Assembly (NCBI RefSeq): GCF_001634365.1
Contig: NZ_CP014578.1
Coordinates: 1,364,001 to 1,428,000 of the forward strand
Reading direction: 5' to 3'
DNA: 64,000 nt
Origin: Paraburkholderia phytofirmans OLGA172
Lineage (GTDB): Bacteria; Pseudomonadota; Gammaproteobacteria; Burkholderiales; Burkholderiaceae
How positions within the stretch are numbered: position 1 is the stretch's first letter; each line of letters begins with the position of its first letter. The notes beneath the pieces were generated by a model. The model saw nothing but the letters and a program-made list of their open reading frames with translations, had not been told where the DNA came from and made no database searches. Made by a program: the position numbers and the translations under genes. Shown here one piece after another: positions 55,149-63,821 of the stretch.

Positions 55149-56107
55149 CGGGCCGCCCGTGTGTTGGAACCCGCAGCGACAGGGGCCGGCGCGGCAGAAG
55201 CCGCAGCGGCGGGAGCCGGCGCCGGAGCGGTCGGCGGCGCCGGCGACACCGCGCGGATCGGTTTGTCGCTGGCGTACGGCGGCGTCGCATTGATCTGCGC
55301 GTCGCTCAAATCCATCAGCGGATGCAGTTCGTTGTCTTTCGTGACGAAACGCAGCGCCGACCAGTTGGCGGCAATCGTGCGCCGCTCGGTGCTGACCATG
55401 CCGTTGACGTCGAGCACGACCGCCTGCGGCTGAGCGTTGGCGTCAATCAGCACATCGATCACACGGCCGACCTTGGCGCCGTTCGAACGCTCGACATCGG
55501 CGTCGATCAGCGGCAATTGCACGGCAGCGGACTTCGCAGCAGGAGCCGGCACGGCCGCCGCGTTGAGCGTGATCGGCGCGGTTTTCGCGGTCGGCGTGAA
55601 GCGGAAAGCGCTCCACGGGAAATTGACCTTGCGGTCGCCGACACCGAGGAAACCCTGCAGATTGACCACCATCTCGCGCGGCTTGCCGCTCGCATCCGCG
55701 ATCATATCGACCGCGCGGCCCACCACCTTGCCGTCGGGTTTCTGCACTTCGCTATCGAGCAAGGCGCGCGCGTCGCTACGCTCGATCGTGCGCAGCACGA
55801 TCAGCGGCGCGGGGGCAGGGGGCGGCGGCGCGGGCGTGGCGACCGGCGGCGGCGGTTCGACCTTGTGCGGCTTGACGACCGGTTTCTTAGGCTTCTTCGG
55901 CTGTTCGGGCTCGGTCGCTTCAGTCTCGACGGGTTCCGGCGCGGAGGCGGCCACAGGCGCGCTCGCGGGTTCGACGGGCATCACGGTGGCATCGACAATC
56001 GGCGCCTGCTGCGGGCCCCACAGCAGGCTGCAACCGGACAGCGCGAGCAGCGCGAACACAGCAAGAATCAGAAGACGCCAGGCAGGACGCGAAAAACCGC
56101 CGCTCAT
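55145..56107 (-). CDS. Lipoprotein with two PRC-barrel-like domains
   Basis: 320 residues from the ATG at 56107 (an ATG at 56122 would add five). Signal peptide with lipobox ALLALSGCS, so a lipid-anchored protein. Residues about 25-110 are a Pro/Ala/Glu/Lys linker (PPPPVATPAPPPPAPAP). Two PRC-barrel-type repeats follow: ALLDSEVQKPDGKVVGRAVD and LIDADVERSNGAKVGRVIDV. PRC-barrel domains are small beta barrels in assembly and ribosome factors; the role in an envelope lipoprotein is unclear. The C-terminus is Ala/Pro rich. It overlaps the MFS gene by ATGA. Confidence 0.8.
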   Translation of the reverse strand: MSGGFSRPAWRLLILAVFALLALSGCSLLWGPQQAPIVDATVMPVEPASAPVAASAPEPVETEATEPEQPKKPKKPVVKPHKVEPPPPVATPAPPPPAPAPLIVLRTIERSDARALLDSEVQKPDGKVVGRAVDMIADASGKPREMVVNLQGFLGVGDRKVNFPWSAFRFTPTAKTAPITLNAAAVPAPAAKSAAVQLPLIDADVERSNGAKVGRVIDVLIDANAQPQAVVLDVNGMVSTERRTIAANWSALRFVTKDNELHPLMDLSDAQINATPPYASDKPIRAVSPAPPTAPAPAPAAAASAAPAPVAAGSNTRAAR

Positions 56108-56625
56108 CAAGAAGGACTCCATGGGCCAGTGCGGACGGGCGCTGTGGACCGCCGCAGTTAAGTCACGCTTTAAGTCGCGTAAGGGTCAGAGTGTAACCCG
56201 CGGCGCCGGGGCGACCCGGTTTTGCAGGCTTTCTGACAGGTGTCTCCAACGCACGGTTCATGTCGCGTTGCAAGCTTCTGGCCACGATGAATGCCTGTTT
56301 TTGCGCGCCGAACCCCGCAAAACCCTTTCATAACTTGATGACAAACCGTAGGTGTAAACGCGCGGAGCGTCCCCATGGTTTGCCGTCCTTTAAACGATAT
56401 AAGCATCGCGACATGTCGAGCATGCCATTCATGCGATGGGAGACATATTTGTGTTGCCCTACATTTCGAGACAGCAAAAGAAGAACGGAGCGTGCGGGTT
56501 GTCCGGACGCATCGCAAGCCGACGTTCAAACCTTGCCACACCACATTAGATCAACGCAACGAGACGAACCTGATGGCGGCCCGAATACGAGCCGTTTCAG
56601 CCCGCTGATAAAGGAGGCACTCATC
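56108..56625. other. 518-bp spacer before the purine permease
   Basis: Divergent promoter region for the PRC-barrel and permease genes. Nothing else recognised; I looked for a purine riboswitch fold and did not see one. A strong AAGGAGG lies at 56611-56617, eight bases before the permease ATG. Confidence 0.4.
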
Positions 56626-58008
56626 ATGATGGAACCCCACGCCCAACCGATTTCTGAAGTCGGCGCCGAATCATTCGACGGAAAGGGCTTTCTCGACCGC
56701 TACTTCGAAATCTCTTCACGCGGCAGTTCGCAGCGTACAGAAATCGTCGCGGGCATCACGACCTTCCTCGCGATGGTCTATTCCGTGTTCGTCGTGCCGG
56801 GCATGTTCGGCAAAGCGGGCTTCGATACCAGCGCGGTGTTCGTCGCCGTGTGCCTGACCACCGCTTTCGGCTCGCTGCTGATGGGTGTGTGGGCGCGTCT
56901 GCCGATCGCGATCGGCTGCGCGATTTCGCTGACCGCGTTTACCGCGTTCGGTCTTGTGCTCGGTAAAGGTCTGCATCCGAACGTCGCGCTCGGCGCGGTG
57001 TTCCTGATGGGTCTCGTCTTCACCGGAATCTCGGTGACCGGCGTGCGTTCGTGGATTCTGCGCAATCTGCCGACCGGCATCGCGCACGGCACGGGTATCG
57101 GCATCGGCCTGTTCCTGCTGCTGATCGCCGCGAATGATGTGGGTCTGGTCGTCAAGAATCCGGGTGCCGGTCTGCCGGTGTCGCTCGGCAATATCACGGC
57201 GTTGCCGGCGATCATGTCGGTGGCGGGTCTGGCTGCGATCTTCGGTCTGGTGCGCCGTCGCGTGCCGGGTTCGATCCTGATCGTGATCGTCGCGATCTCG
57301 GCGATTGCGCTCGTGATCGATCCGGCGGTGGCGTTCCACGGCGTGTTCGCACTGCCGTCGCTGAGCGCACCGGGCCATTCGTCGCTGATCGGTGCGATGG
57401 ACATCAAGGGTGCGCTGTCGATGGCAGTCCTGCCTAGCGTGCTGGCTCTCGTGATGACCGCTGTGTTCGACGCAACCGGCACCATTCGCGCTGTCGCCGG
57501 ACAAGCCGGTCAACTCGACGAAAACGGCCGCATCATCAACGGCGGCCGTGCGTTGACGGCGGATTCGCTCAGCTCGATTTTCTCTGGCCTGCTCGGTGGC
57601 GCACCGGCGGCGGCCTACATCGAATCGACGGTCGGCGTAGCAGCCGGCGCGAAGACGGGCATGGCGGCAGCGGTGGTCGGTCTGCTGTTCCTCGTGGTGA
57701 TGTTCTTCTCGCCGTTGGCCAGTCTGGTGCCTTCGTATGCAACGGCTCCGGCGCTGATGTACGTGGGTCTGCTGATGCTCTCGAACGTGAGCAAGCTGCA
57801 CATGGACGATATGGTCGACGCGATGTCGGGCCTGATGTGCGCTGTGTTCATCGTGCTGACCGCCAACATCGTGACGGGCATCATGCTCGGCTTCGCGACG
57901 CTGGTGATCGGCCGCGTGGTGAGCGGCGAGTATCGCAAGCTGAACGTCGGTACGGTGGCCATCGCTATCGTGCTGGTCGGCTTCTATCTCGGCGGTTGGG
58001 CGATCTGA
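56626..58008 (+). CDS. NCS2-family purine permease, AzgA type
   Basis: 460 residues, multi-spanning. Start chosen at 56626 ([12 protein letters not shown]) because of the AAGGAGG at the right distance. [20 protein letters not shown] and [20 protein letters not shown] match the AzgA opening; [20 protein letters not shown] and [11 protein letters not shown] are further family blocks. AzgA-like proteins import adenine, guanine or hypoxanthine with protons. It is monocistronic. Confidence 0.9.
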   Translation: MMEPHAQPISEVGAESFDGKGFLDRYFEISSRGSSQRTEIVAGITTFLAMVYSVFVVPGMFGKAGFDTSAVFVAVCLTTAFGSLLMGVWARLPIAIGCAISLTAFTAFGLVLGKGLHPNVALGAVFLMGLVFTGISVTGVRSWILRNLPTGIAHGTGIGIGLFLLLIAANDVGLVVKNPGAGLPVSLGNITALPAIMSVAGLAAIFGLVRRRVPGSILIVIVAISAIALVIDPAVAFHGVFALPSLSAPGHSSLIGAMDIKGALSMAVLPSVLALVMTAVFDATGTIRAVAGQAGQLDENGRIINGGRALTADSLSSIFSGLLGGAPAAAYIESTVGVAAGAKTGMAAAVVGLLFLVVMFFSPLASLVPSYATAPALMYVGLLMLSNVSKLHMDDMVDAMSGLMCAVFIVLTANIVTGIMLGFATLVIGRVVSGEYRKLNVGTVAIAIVLVGFYLGGWAI

Positions 58009-58248
58009 TTCTGCCGCATTGCGTTTTGCGCGATTTGTTGTAACGCGAGAGTGGCGCGGGCCTTTTTTGCCGCTTTGCTCGAACGTGTAGTCGGTTGTTC
58101 TCCACCTTGACGTGGCGTGTTGCAGGGTTTTATCTGCGATGCGCCGCGTATCTTTTTGCTGCGTCCCCTTCGCTGATTCGTTCACCGCTACTTCAGCCGC
58201 TTTCTTTCACCTGTTCGCGCGCGCTTTGAGACAAGCACGCACCGGTCC

Positions 58249-58292
58249 TTGACATCCTCACGCGCGTTTCTATACTTAACCTCATGGTTAAG
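58249..58292 (+). promoter_or_regulatory. Sigma70-type promoter and operator of the ArsR gene
   Basis: TTGACA (58249-58254), 16-bp spacer, TATACT (58271-58276). A 7-bp inverted repeat CTTAACC-TCAT-GGTTAAG (58275-58292) overlaps the -10 box and the ATG. The expected transcript start falls at or next to the ATG at 58284, which would make the message leaderless. Confidence 0.75.
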
Positions 58293-58709
58293 TTTAATGA
58301 AATGCTACTCGATCGCACCTTTGCCGCGCTGTCCGATCCGACGCGGCGAGCGTTGCTCGCGCGTCTGTCCGAACTGAGCGATCTGTCGGTCAGCGAACTC
58401 GCCGAGCCTTTTGCAATGTCCTTGCCCGCGGTGATGAAACACCTCGACGTGCTGTCCGAGGCCGGTCTCATCACACGCAGCAAAACCGGGCGCACGGTGG
58501 CGTGCCGCCTGTCCGCCGGACCCATGGAGGAAGCCATGGAGTGGCTCACCCGCTATCGGCGCTTCTGGTCCGAATCACTCGATCGTCTTGCTGCTTTCGT
58601 CGAAGAGGAAACCCCATGTCCACCAAGCCCAGCCTCACCCTCCAGCGGCGCCTCGACGCCGCGCCAGCCAAAGTCTTTCGCGCCTGGACGGAGGCGGCGC
58701 AATTCATGA
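58284..58709 (+). CDS. ArsR-family transcriptional regulator
   Basis: 141 residues, winged helix. LLDRTFAALSDPTRRALLAR, VSELAEPFAMSLPAVMKHLD and EAGLITRSKTGRTVACRL match the metal-site-less ArsR subgroup that sits beside SRPBCC genes. An alternative ATG at 58302 starts at MLLDRTF. The last 30 residues (PCPPSPASPSSGASTP...) are Pro/Ser-rich and lie in the 94-bp overlap with the next gene, so that tail may be a by-product of overlapping frames. Probably represses this cluster. Confidence 0.9.
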   Translation: MVKFNEMLLDRTFAALSDPTRRALLARLSELSDLSVSELAEPFAMSLPAVMKHLDVLSEAGLITRSKTGRTVACRLSAGPMEEAMEWLTRYRRFWSESLDRLAAFVEEETPCPPSPASPSSGASTPRQPKSFAPGRRRRNS

Positions 58710-59044
58710 AGTGGATGCATCCGAACGGCGCCGAGGTGCTCCGCGCGGAAGTGGATGCGCGTGTCGACGGACGCTTCACGATGGGGTATCGCAAGCCGGA
58801 CGGCCGGGAGCTGGAGGTCTACGGTCAGTATCTGGAAGTGGTGCCCGACGCCAAGCTGGTGTTCACGTGGGCATGGCGTTCGCAGCCGGAGCAGGAGTCG
58901 CTCGTCACGGTGCTATTGCGCCCAGACGGTAACGGCACGTTGCTGACGCTCACTCATGAACAGTTCATCGACGAAGAAACGCGCGATCTGCATCAGTCTG
59001 GCTGGAGCCATGGCCTCGATTCGCTGGAACGCTACTTCGCCTGA
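58616..59044 (+). CDS. SRPBCC/AHSA1-domain protein
   Basis: 142 residues. MSTKPSLTLQRRLDAAPAKV and FRAWTEAAQFMKWMHPNG open an AHSA1/START-like fold, ending DLHQSGWSHGLDSLERYF. These proteins bind hydrophobic ligands; those paired with ArsR are usually of unknown function. It starts inside the arsR-like gene (94-bp overlap) in another frame. Confidence 0.88.
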   Translation: MSTKPSLTLQRRLDAAPAKVFRAWTEAAQFMKWMHPNGAEVLRAEVDARVDGRFTMGYRKPDGRELEVYGQYLEVVPDAKLVFTWAWRSQPEQESLVTVLLRPDGNGTLLTLTHEQFIDEETRDLHQSGWSHGLDSLERYFA

Positions 59045-59087
59045 CTTTGCTCTATCGAACTTGCACGACGCAGAGAAGGAGACGCAC

Positions 59088-59822
59088 ATGGACCCGCAAC
59101 ACCGGATCGGTACCAGGGAAGAATGGTTGGCCGCCAGCAAGGCGCTATTAGTGGAAGAGAAAGCGTACACACGCGCCGGCGATGAACTCGCCCGCAAACG
59201 TCGTGAACTGCCGTGGGTGAAGGTCGACAAGACCTATGTATTCGACACGCCGCAAGGCCGTAAGACACTCGCCGATCTGTTCGGCGGCCGCAGCCAGTTG
59301 ATTGTCTATCACTTCATGCTGGGCCCGGATTGGGAAGAGGGTTGTTTCGGCTGCTCGTTCGTGTCGGATCACATGGACGGCATCCTGACGCATCTTGAAC
59401 ATCACGACGTATCGTACGTGGCGGTCTCGCGTGGGCCGCTCGCGAAGATCGAGGCTTTCAGGAAACGTATGGGCTGGAAGTTTCCGTGGGTGTCGTCGAG
59501 TGAGAGCGACTTTAATTTCGACTATCACGTGTCGTTCACGCCGGAGGAGATCGCCAGCAAGAAAGCGTTCTACAACTTCACCGGGCAGGATGTCGGAATC
59601 GACGAGCTGCCCGGTCACAGCGTGTTCTACAAGGACGAAGCGGGCGACGTCTATCACACCTATTCCACGTACGGACGCGGCGGCGAGCAGTTCCTCAGCG
59701 CGTACGCGCATTTCGACGTCACGCCGAAAGGACGCAACGAGAAGAAGAATATGGGCGATTGGCTCAAGCATCACGATCGCTACGAAGAGACGGCGAGCGG
59801 TTGCGCCGCATGCGGATCGTGA
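59088..59822 (+). CDS. DUF899 thioredoxin-like protein
   Basis: 244 residues. YVFDTPQGRKTLADLFGGRS and FMLGPDWEEGCFGCSFVSDH (with a CxxC: CFGC) fit DUF899, a thioredoxin-fold family. The active pair is Cys-Phe-Gly-Cys. AGAAGGAGA precedes the ATG at 59088. It completes the ArsR-SRPBCC-DUF899 trio, a frequent bacterial combination of unknown role. The C-terminus has a CAAC motif (SGCAACGS). Confidence 0.88.
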   Translation: MDPQHRIGTREEWLAASKALLVEEKAYTRAGDELARKRRELPWVKVDKTYVFDTPQGRKTLADLFGGRSQLIVYHFMLGPDWEEGCFGCSFVSDHMDGILTHLEHHDVSYVAVSRGPLAKIEAFRKRMGWKFPWVSSSESDFNFDYHVSFTPEEIASKKAFYNFTGQDVGIDELPGHSVFYKDEAGDVYHTYSTYGRGGEQFLSAYAHFDVTPKGRNEKKNMGDWLKHHDRYEETASGCAACGS

Positions 59823-59842
59823 CGCCAGCCGGCAATCAATCA

Positions 59843-59871
59843 GCGGGACGTCACGCCCCTTTGCGTCCCGC
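59843..59871. terminator. Hairpin between converging DUF899 and LuxR genes
   Basis: GCGGGACG (59843-59850) and CGTCCCGC (59864-59871) form an 8-bp stem over a 13-base loop. It overlaps the LuxR stop codon and has no clear T run, so termination strength is uncertain. Confidence 0.5.
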
Positions 59872-60708
59872 CTCATAAAACAGCGCAAACAACTCCGATT
59901 GCGAGTTGACATTGAGCTTCGTATAAATGTGCTTCTTGTGCGCACGCACCGTCTCGAACGAGATCGTCAGTTTCTCCGCGATGGCGCGCGTTGAAAATCC
60001 GCTTAAGGTCAGCATCGCCACCTCGACTTCGCGCGCGGTGAGTGGCGAGCGGCCGCCCGTCGACGACACCTGCTCGAAGCGCGCGGCATAGGCAGGTGCG
60101 TCCGCCGGGACGCCTGCTTCTGTCGCTGCTCCCATTGCTGTTTGTGTCACTGCCTCGTTCGAGGCCGGCTCCGGCGCGTCGAATGCCTCATACGGCAGGC
60201 GCTGCCGCAACAACGCGATCACCCATGGCGCGCAGAGCGCGAGCACCGCCAGGTCGCGCTCGCCATAGCGCTGCGTTGCGCCTAGCGAGAACGCCAGCGT
60301 ATGCCGCGCGTCGATCATGTAGTTGAAGTGCACTTCATCGCCGACAATGTTTTTCCTGAAGTACCGCTGGTAGTAGTCGGTCATCGAGAAGTTGTCGGGC
60401 GCGACGTCCGCAAGCGTGACGAAGCCGGATGCGGGCTTCTCGGTCGCGGCGATATAAAACGGGTCGAGTTGATAAAGCGCCGCGAGATAGTCCTGGAACA
60501 TCGCATCCACCGCGCCGTCCGGGGTGGGCGATTCGGCGCAGACGAGGGGCGCCGCGCCAGGTGTGAAGCGCAGGGCGACCCAGTTGTCGAACACGACATA
60601 GCGTTCGAGCGCGCGCGTGAGGCGAGTCCAGAATTGCGCGCTGTCGAGTGCGTCGATAACCGCGCCGATCTCGCGGTGAAAGGCCAGATCGCGCCATTCG
60701 AGTTCCAT
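59851..60708 (-). CDS. LuxR-family transcriptional regulator
   Basis: 285 residues. The C-terminal HTH (about 215-275) has LTAREVEVAMLTLSGFSTRA and IAEKLTISFETVRAHKKHIY. The N-terminal 200 residues have no receiver aspartate pattern and resemble an unassigned sensor domain (FHREIGAVIDALDSAQFWTR). The N-terminus lacks an obvious autoinducer domain. It is divergent from the hydrolase/permease pair and may control them. Confidence 0.85.
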   Translation of the reverse strand: MELEWRDLAFHREIGAVIDALDSAQFWTRLTRALERYVVFDNWVALRFTPGAAPLVCAESPTPDGAVDAMFQDYLAALYQLDPFYIAATEKPASGFVTLADVAPDNFSMTDYYQRYFRKNIVGDEVHFNYMIDARHTLAFSLGATQRYGERDLAVLALCAPWVIALLRQRLPYEAFDAPEPASNEAVTQTAMGAATEAGVPADAPAYAARFEQVSSTGGRSPLTAREVEVAMLTLSGFSTRAIAEKLTISFETVRAHKKHIYTKLNVNSQSELFALFYEAGRKGA

Positions 60709-60848
60709 GCGTGCTCCGTTGAGGGTAACCCAGCAGGGTGATTACGGACAAAAATATGTCTGGTAATAATAGGCCCAACCTGCAAAGCGGGCGGCCCGAC
60801 AACAGCCGCAATTTAACGCGAAGCAGACAGGCAAGGGCCGCAACTATA

Positions 60849-60995
60849 TTGCATGGGGCCAGAGTAGGTGCTAAAGCGCCAACTCTGGTCGACCGCAGAT
60901 TGCATGGGACCAGAGTAAGTGCTTTGCATGGGACCAGAGTAAGCGCTAAAGCGCCAACTCTGGTCGACAGCTAAAGCGCCAACTCTGGTCGACAG
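60849..60995. repeat. Interspersed repeats with inverted GACCAGAGT/ACTCTGGTC arms
   Basis: Units: TTGCATGGGGCCAGAGTAGG and onward to CTCTGGTCGAC (60849-60893), a half unit (60900-60922), a full unit (60923-60970) and a right half CTAAAGCGCCAACTCTGGTC plus GACAGG (60971-60995). Each full unit can fold as a hairpin GGNCCAGAGT...ACTCTGGTC. The last copy ends at the Shine-Dalgarno region of the hydrolase gene. Confidence 0.9.
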
Positions 60996-61003
60996 GAGAC
61001 AGA

Positions 61004-61840
61004 ATGCTTCAACTTGAACTGGCACAGATTCCGATTGTGGACGGTGCGACGGGCGTGGGTGGTAAAAACGTGCAACGCGTGCTGCGAACCATCGGCCAAC
61101 GTGCGGCCGGAACCGATCTGATCGTGTTTCCGGAGACCACGCTGTCGGGCTTTCCGACGCGGGACACCATCGGCGACGTGGCCGAACCGATCGACGGGCC
61201 GTCGCTTACCGCGGTCCGCAATGCGGCGCGCGAAGCACGCGTAGCGGTGGCGGTGGGGCTCGCCGAGCGTGACGGCAGCCGCTTTTTCAACACCACGGTG
61301 CTGATTGACGAACGCGGCGAGATCGCGCTGCGCTATCGCAAGACGCATCTGTGGGCGTCGGACGTTGGTGTGTTCGAACCGGGCGACCGTTACGAAGTAT
61401 GCAGCTTCAAGGGCCTGACCGTTGGCCTCCTGATCTGCTACGACATCGAGTTTCCCGAAACGGCGCGCGCAGTCGCCTCGCTCGGCGCCGATCTGCTGAT
61501 CGTAACGAACGGCAATATGGAGCCGTTCGGGCCGGTGCATCGCCGGGCAATCGTGGCACGCGCCATGGAGAATCAGATGTTCGCGGCGCTCGTGAATCGC
61601 ATCGGTTCAGGTGACGACAACCTCACATTCCCCGGCGAATCGGCGCTGATCGATCCATTCGGCGACGTGGTGTGCGACGCCGGGCAGGAAGAAACGGTCC
61701 TGCGCGCCACGCTCGATCCGGCGCGTCTTGAAGGCGCGCGCGAACACTATCGTTATCTGCATGACGCGCGCATTGCGCTCGACCTCACGACGCAGGACGG
61801 CGAGCACGGGCAACGTACGCGTGTGATCCGCCCGCGTTAA
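61004..61840 (+). CDS. Carbon-nitrogen hydrolase (nitrilase superfamily)
   Basis: 278 residues. Catalytic triad Glu44 (FPET), Lys113 (YRKTH) and Cys145 (ICYDIEFPE), with the usual spacing. The family cleaves nitriles, amides or N-carbamoyl compounds; substrate unassigned. AGGAGA precedes the ATG. It is followed after 190 bp by a co-directional APC permease, suggesting an amide or polyamine catabolic unit. Confidence 0.93.
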   Translation: MLQLELAQIPIVDGATGVGGKNVQRVLRTIGQRAAGTDLIVFPETTLSGFPTRDTIGDVAEPIDGPSLTAVRNAAREARVAVAVGLAERDGSRFFNTTVLIDERGEIALRYRKTHLWASDVGVFEPGDRYEVCSFKGLTVGLLICYDIEFPETARAVASLGADLLIVTNGNMEPFGPVHRRAIVARAMENQMFAALVNRIGSGDDNLTFPGESALIDPFGDVVCDAGQEETVLRATLDPARLEGAREHYRYLHDARIALDLTTQDGEHGQRTRVIRPR

Positions 61841-62030
61841 GGTGCGCGCGCTTATGTGCAGGCACGCATAAGCGCACCCAGGCGCCAATAAGCGCAAACA
61901 AGCAGTACGTCAGCAAAGAATCATCGGCGCGGCATACGCGCTTCCAGCAGGTCTGATCGACAAAGCTCGACCGGGGCGCGTTCAACACCGCCCCCGGCGA
62001 CGCTCGCCCATTCGCAAGAGGAGACACCGC

Positions 62031-63404
62031 ATGACCCCAACATCACCCACCGAACGCGCCGGGGCACCCGCCGCGCCCCAAGGCACGCATCTGAAGCGTA
62101 CGCTCGGTCTGCCTTCAGTCTTGCTGTTCGGCCTCGCCTATATGGCGCCGCTGATTGTCTACGGCACCTATGGTGTGCTGGCGAGCGCCAGCAACGATAC
62201 TGCCGCGCTCGCGTATCTGATTGCCCTGATCGCGATCGTGTTTACTGCGCTCAGTTACGGCAAGCTTGCGCGGCTTTTCCCGGTGGCCGGTTCAGCTTAT
62301 ACGTACACACGCAAAACCTTTAATCCGCATCTGGGCTTCATGATCGGCTGGGCCACCTTGCTCGATTACTTCTTCCTGCCGATGGTGATCTGGCTGATCG
62401 GCGCCGCGTATCTCAGTGCCGCGTTTCCGCACATTCCGAGCTGGATCTGGATTGTCGCGTTCATCGTGTTGACGAGTGCGCTGAACATCCTCGGCATCGA
62501 ACTCGCGAACCGTTTCAACATCGTGCTGATGGTCGTGCAACTCGCGATCGTCGCGTTGTTCGTCGTGTTGTGCTGCCACTATGTGACTGCTGCGGCCGGC
62601 CCTGGCGGTCTGATTTCGGCTGAGCCGTTCTTCAAGCCGCATGTGCCGTTCTCGGCGACGATGGCGGGCGCCGCGATTGCCGCCTATTCGTATCTTGGCT
62701 TCGACGCGGTGTCGACGTTGACCGAAGAAACCATCGCCCCGGAAAAGACCATGCCGCGCGCGATCGTGCTGATCGCGCTGATCGGCGGCGCGATCTTCGT
62801 GATCGCCGCGTACACGGTGCAACTCGCGCACCCGGGTGCAGTGTTCAAGGACCCGGATTCGGCCGCCTTCGAAGTCGCGCGCAAAGTGGGCGGCGATATC
62901 TTCGTGACGGTGTTTCTGGCCGGCCTGATCCTTGCGCAGTTCGCTTCGGGCATCTCGGCGCAGGCAAGCGTGGGCCGTTTGCTGTATGCGATGGGACGCG
63001 ACGAAGTATTGCCCAAGCGCATCTTCGGTTTCGTGCATCCGAAGTTCAAGACACCGGCGCTGAACATTGCGATCGCGGGCGCAGTCGGTCTGGTCGCGTT
63101 GAAGCTCGATGTGGCGACGTCGACCTCGTTCATCAACTTTGGCGCGTTCCTCGCGTTCACTGCGGTCAATCTGTGTGTGGTCCGCCAGTTTTTCAGCGCG
63201 AAGGGCAGTGCGAATGCGATGGGTATGATTGGCGGCCTGCTGTTTCCGCTGGCCGGTGCGATTGCAGATATCTGGCTGCTGGTGAGCCTCGAGAAAACCG
63301 CTCTGGTGCTTGGCGCGGTGTGGTTCGTGCTGGGGTTGTGCTATCTCGGCTGGATCACGCGCGGTTTCCGCGAGGCGCCGCCGGAGGTGGCAACGGGTGT
63401 GTAA
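62031..63404 (+). CDS. APC-superfamily amino-acid/polyamine permease
   Basis: 457 residues, about 12 helices. LKRTLGLPSVLLFGLAYMAP and the helix 1 motif, then GFDAVSTLTEETIAPEKTMP (the APC helix 6-7 block). PuuP-like in layout; exact substrate not readable. Probably supplies the neighbouring C-N hydrolase. A terminator follows. Confidence 0.9.
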   Translation: MTPTSPTERAGAPAAPQGTHLKRTLGLPSVLLFGLAYMAPLIVYGTYGVLASASNDTAALAYLIALIAIVFTALSYGKLARLFPVAGSAYTYTRKTFNPHLGFMIGWATLLDYFFLPMVIWLIGAAYLSAAFPHIPSWIWIVAFIVLTSALNILGIELANRFNIVLMVVQLAIVALFVVLCCHYVTAAAGPGGLISAEPFFKPHVPFSATMAGAAIAAYSYLGFDAVSTLTEETIAPEKTMPRAIVLIALIGGAIFVIAAYTVQLAHPGAVFKDPDSAAFEVARKVGGDIFVTVFLAGLILAQFASGISAQASVGRLLYAMGRDEVLPKRIFGFVHPKFKTPALNIAIAGAVGLVALKLDVATSTSFINFGAFLAFTAVNLCVVRQFFSAKGSANAMGMIGGLLFPLAGAIADIWLLVSLEKTALVLGAVWFVLGLCYLGWITRGFREAPPEVATGV

Positions 63405-63443
63405 GTTCTAAACGTTGGTTTCACGCGTTAGTGGTACCCCATT

Positions 63444-63485
63444 GCGGCCGCCGAACGGCGGCCGCATCGCTTTCCTTCTTCCTCG
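63444..63485 (+). terminator. GC-rich hairpin after the APC permease
   Basis: GCGGCCGCC (63444-63452) and GGCGGCCGC (63457-63465) form a perfect 9-bp stem over GAAC, followed by a pyrimidine-rich stretch (TTTCCTTCTTCC). It insulates the next operon. Confidence 0.8.
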
Positions 63486-63821
63486 ATTCAACGTTTCCAT
63501 TCAAGGCGAACAGGCCACCTGCTTGTGCGCGTCCATTCCCGTCACATTTTTGGGTGAACTCGGGAGAGTCCAGTCGGCATATCCTGTAGACAAAATGCCA
63601 CAACGCAAATCAATTGAATAGGTATTAAGCTTCGCTCAACAGTTTTCGATTCGCGACATTTAATTAATGGTTACTTTGGCCAGTCAATCGAATTGGGTGG
63701 GCGTTTCGTTAAACAGATCTTCCGAGTAGACTGGATTTCGATGATTGCTGGCATCGGAAATGTGAAGTCCGTACCCAACGCTTGACTTTGTGTAAGTGAT
63801 TTTCGCTAAAAGGGGATGCAA
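63486..63821 (+). promoter_or_regulatory. Leader and probable promoter region of the injection-system operon
   Basis: 336 bp without a gene. The stretch from about 63640 is AT-rich (ATTTAATTAATGG; TCGTTAAACAG) and is the likely promoter zone. AAAAGGGG sits at 63808-63815, seven bases before the ATG at 63822. Confidence 0.5.

Noticed and set aside
56108..56625. Purine riboswitch before the AzgA-type permease
   Set aside because: No three-way-junction pattern or conserved loop bases could be recognised.
60738..60974. Small protein with repeated Ala-Pro-Thr-Leu-Val-Asp
   Set aside because: The frame is produced by the nucleotide repeats and has no ribosome site or signal features.
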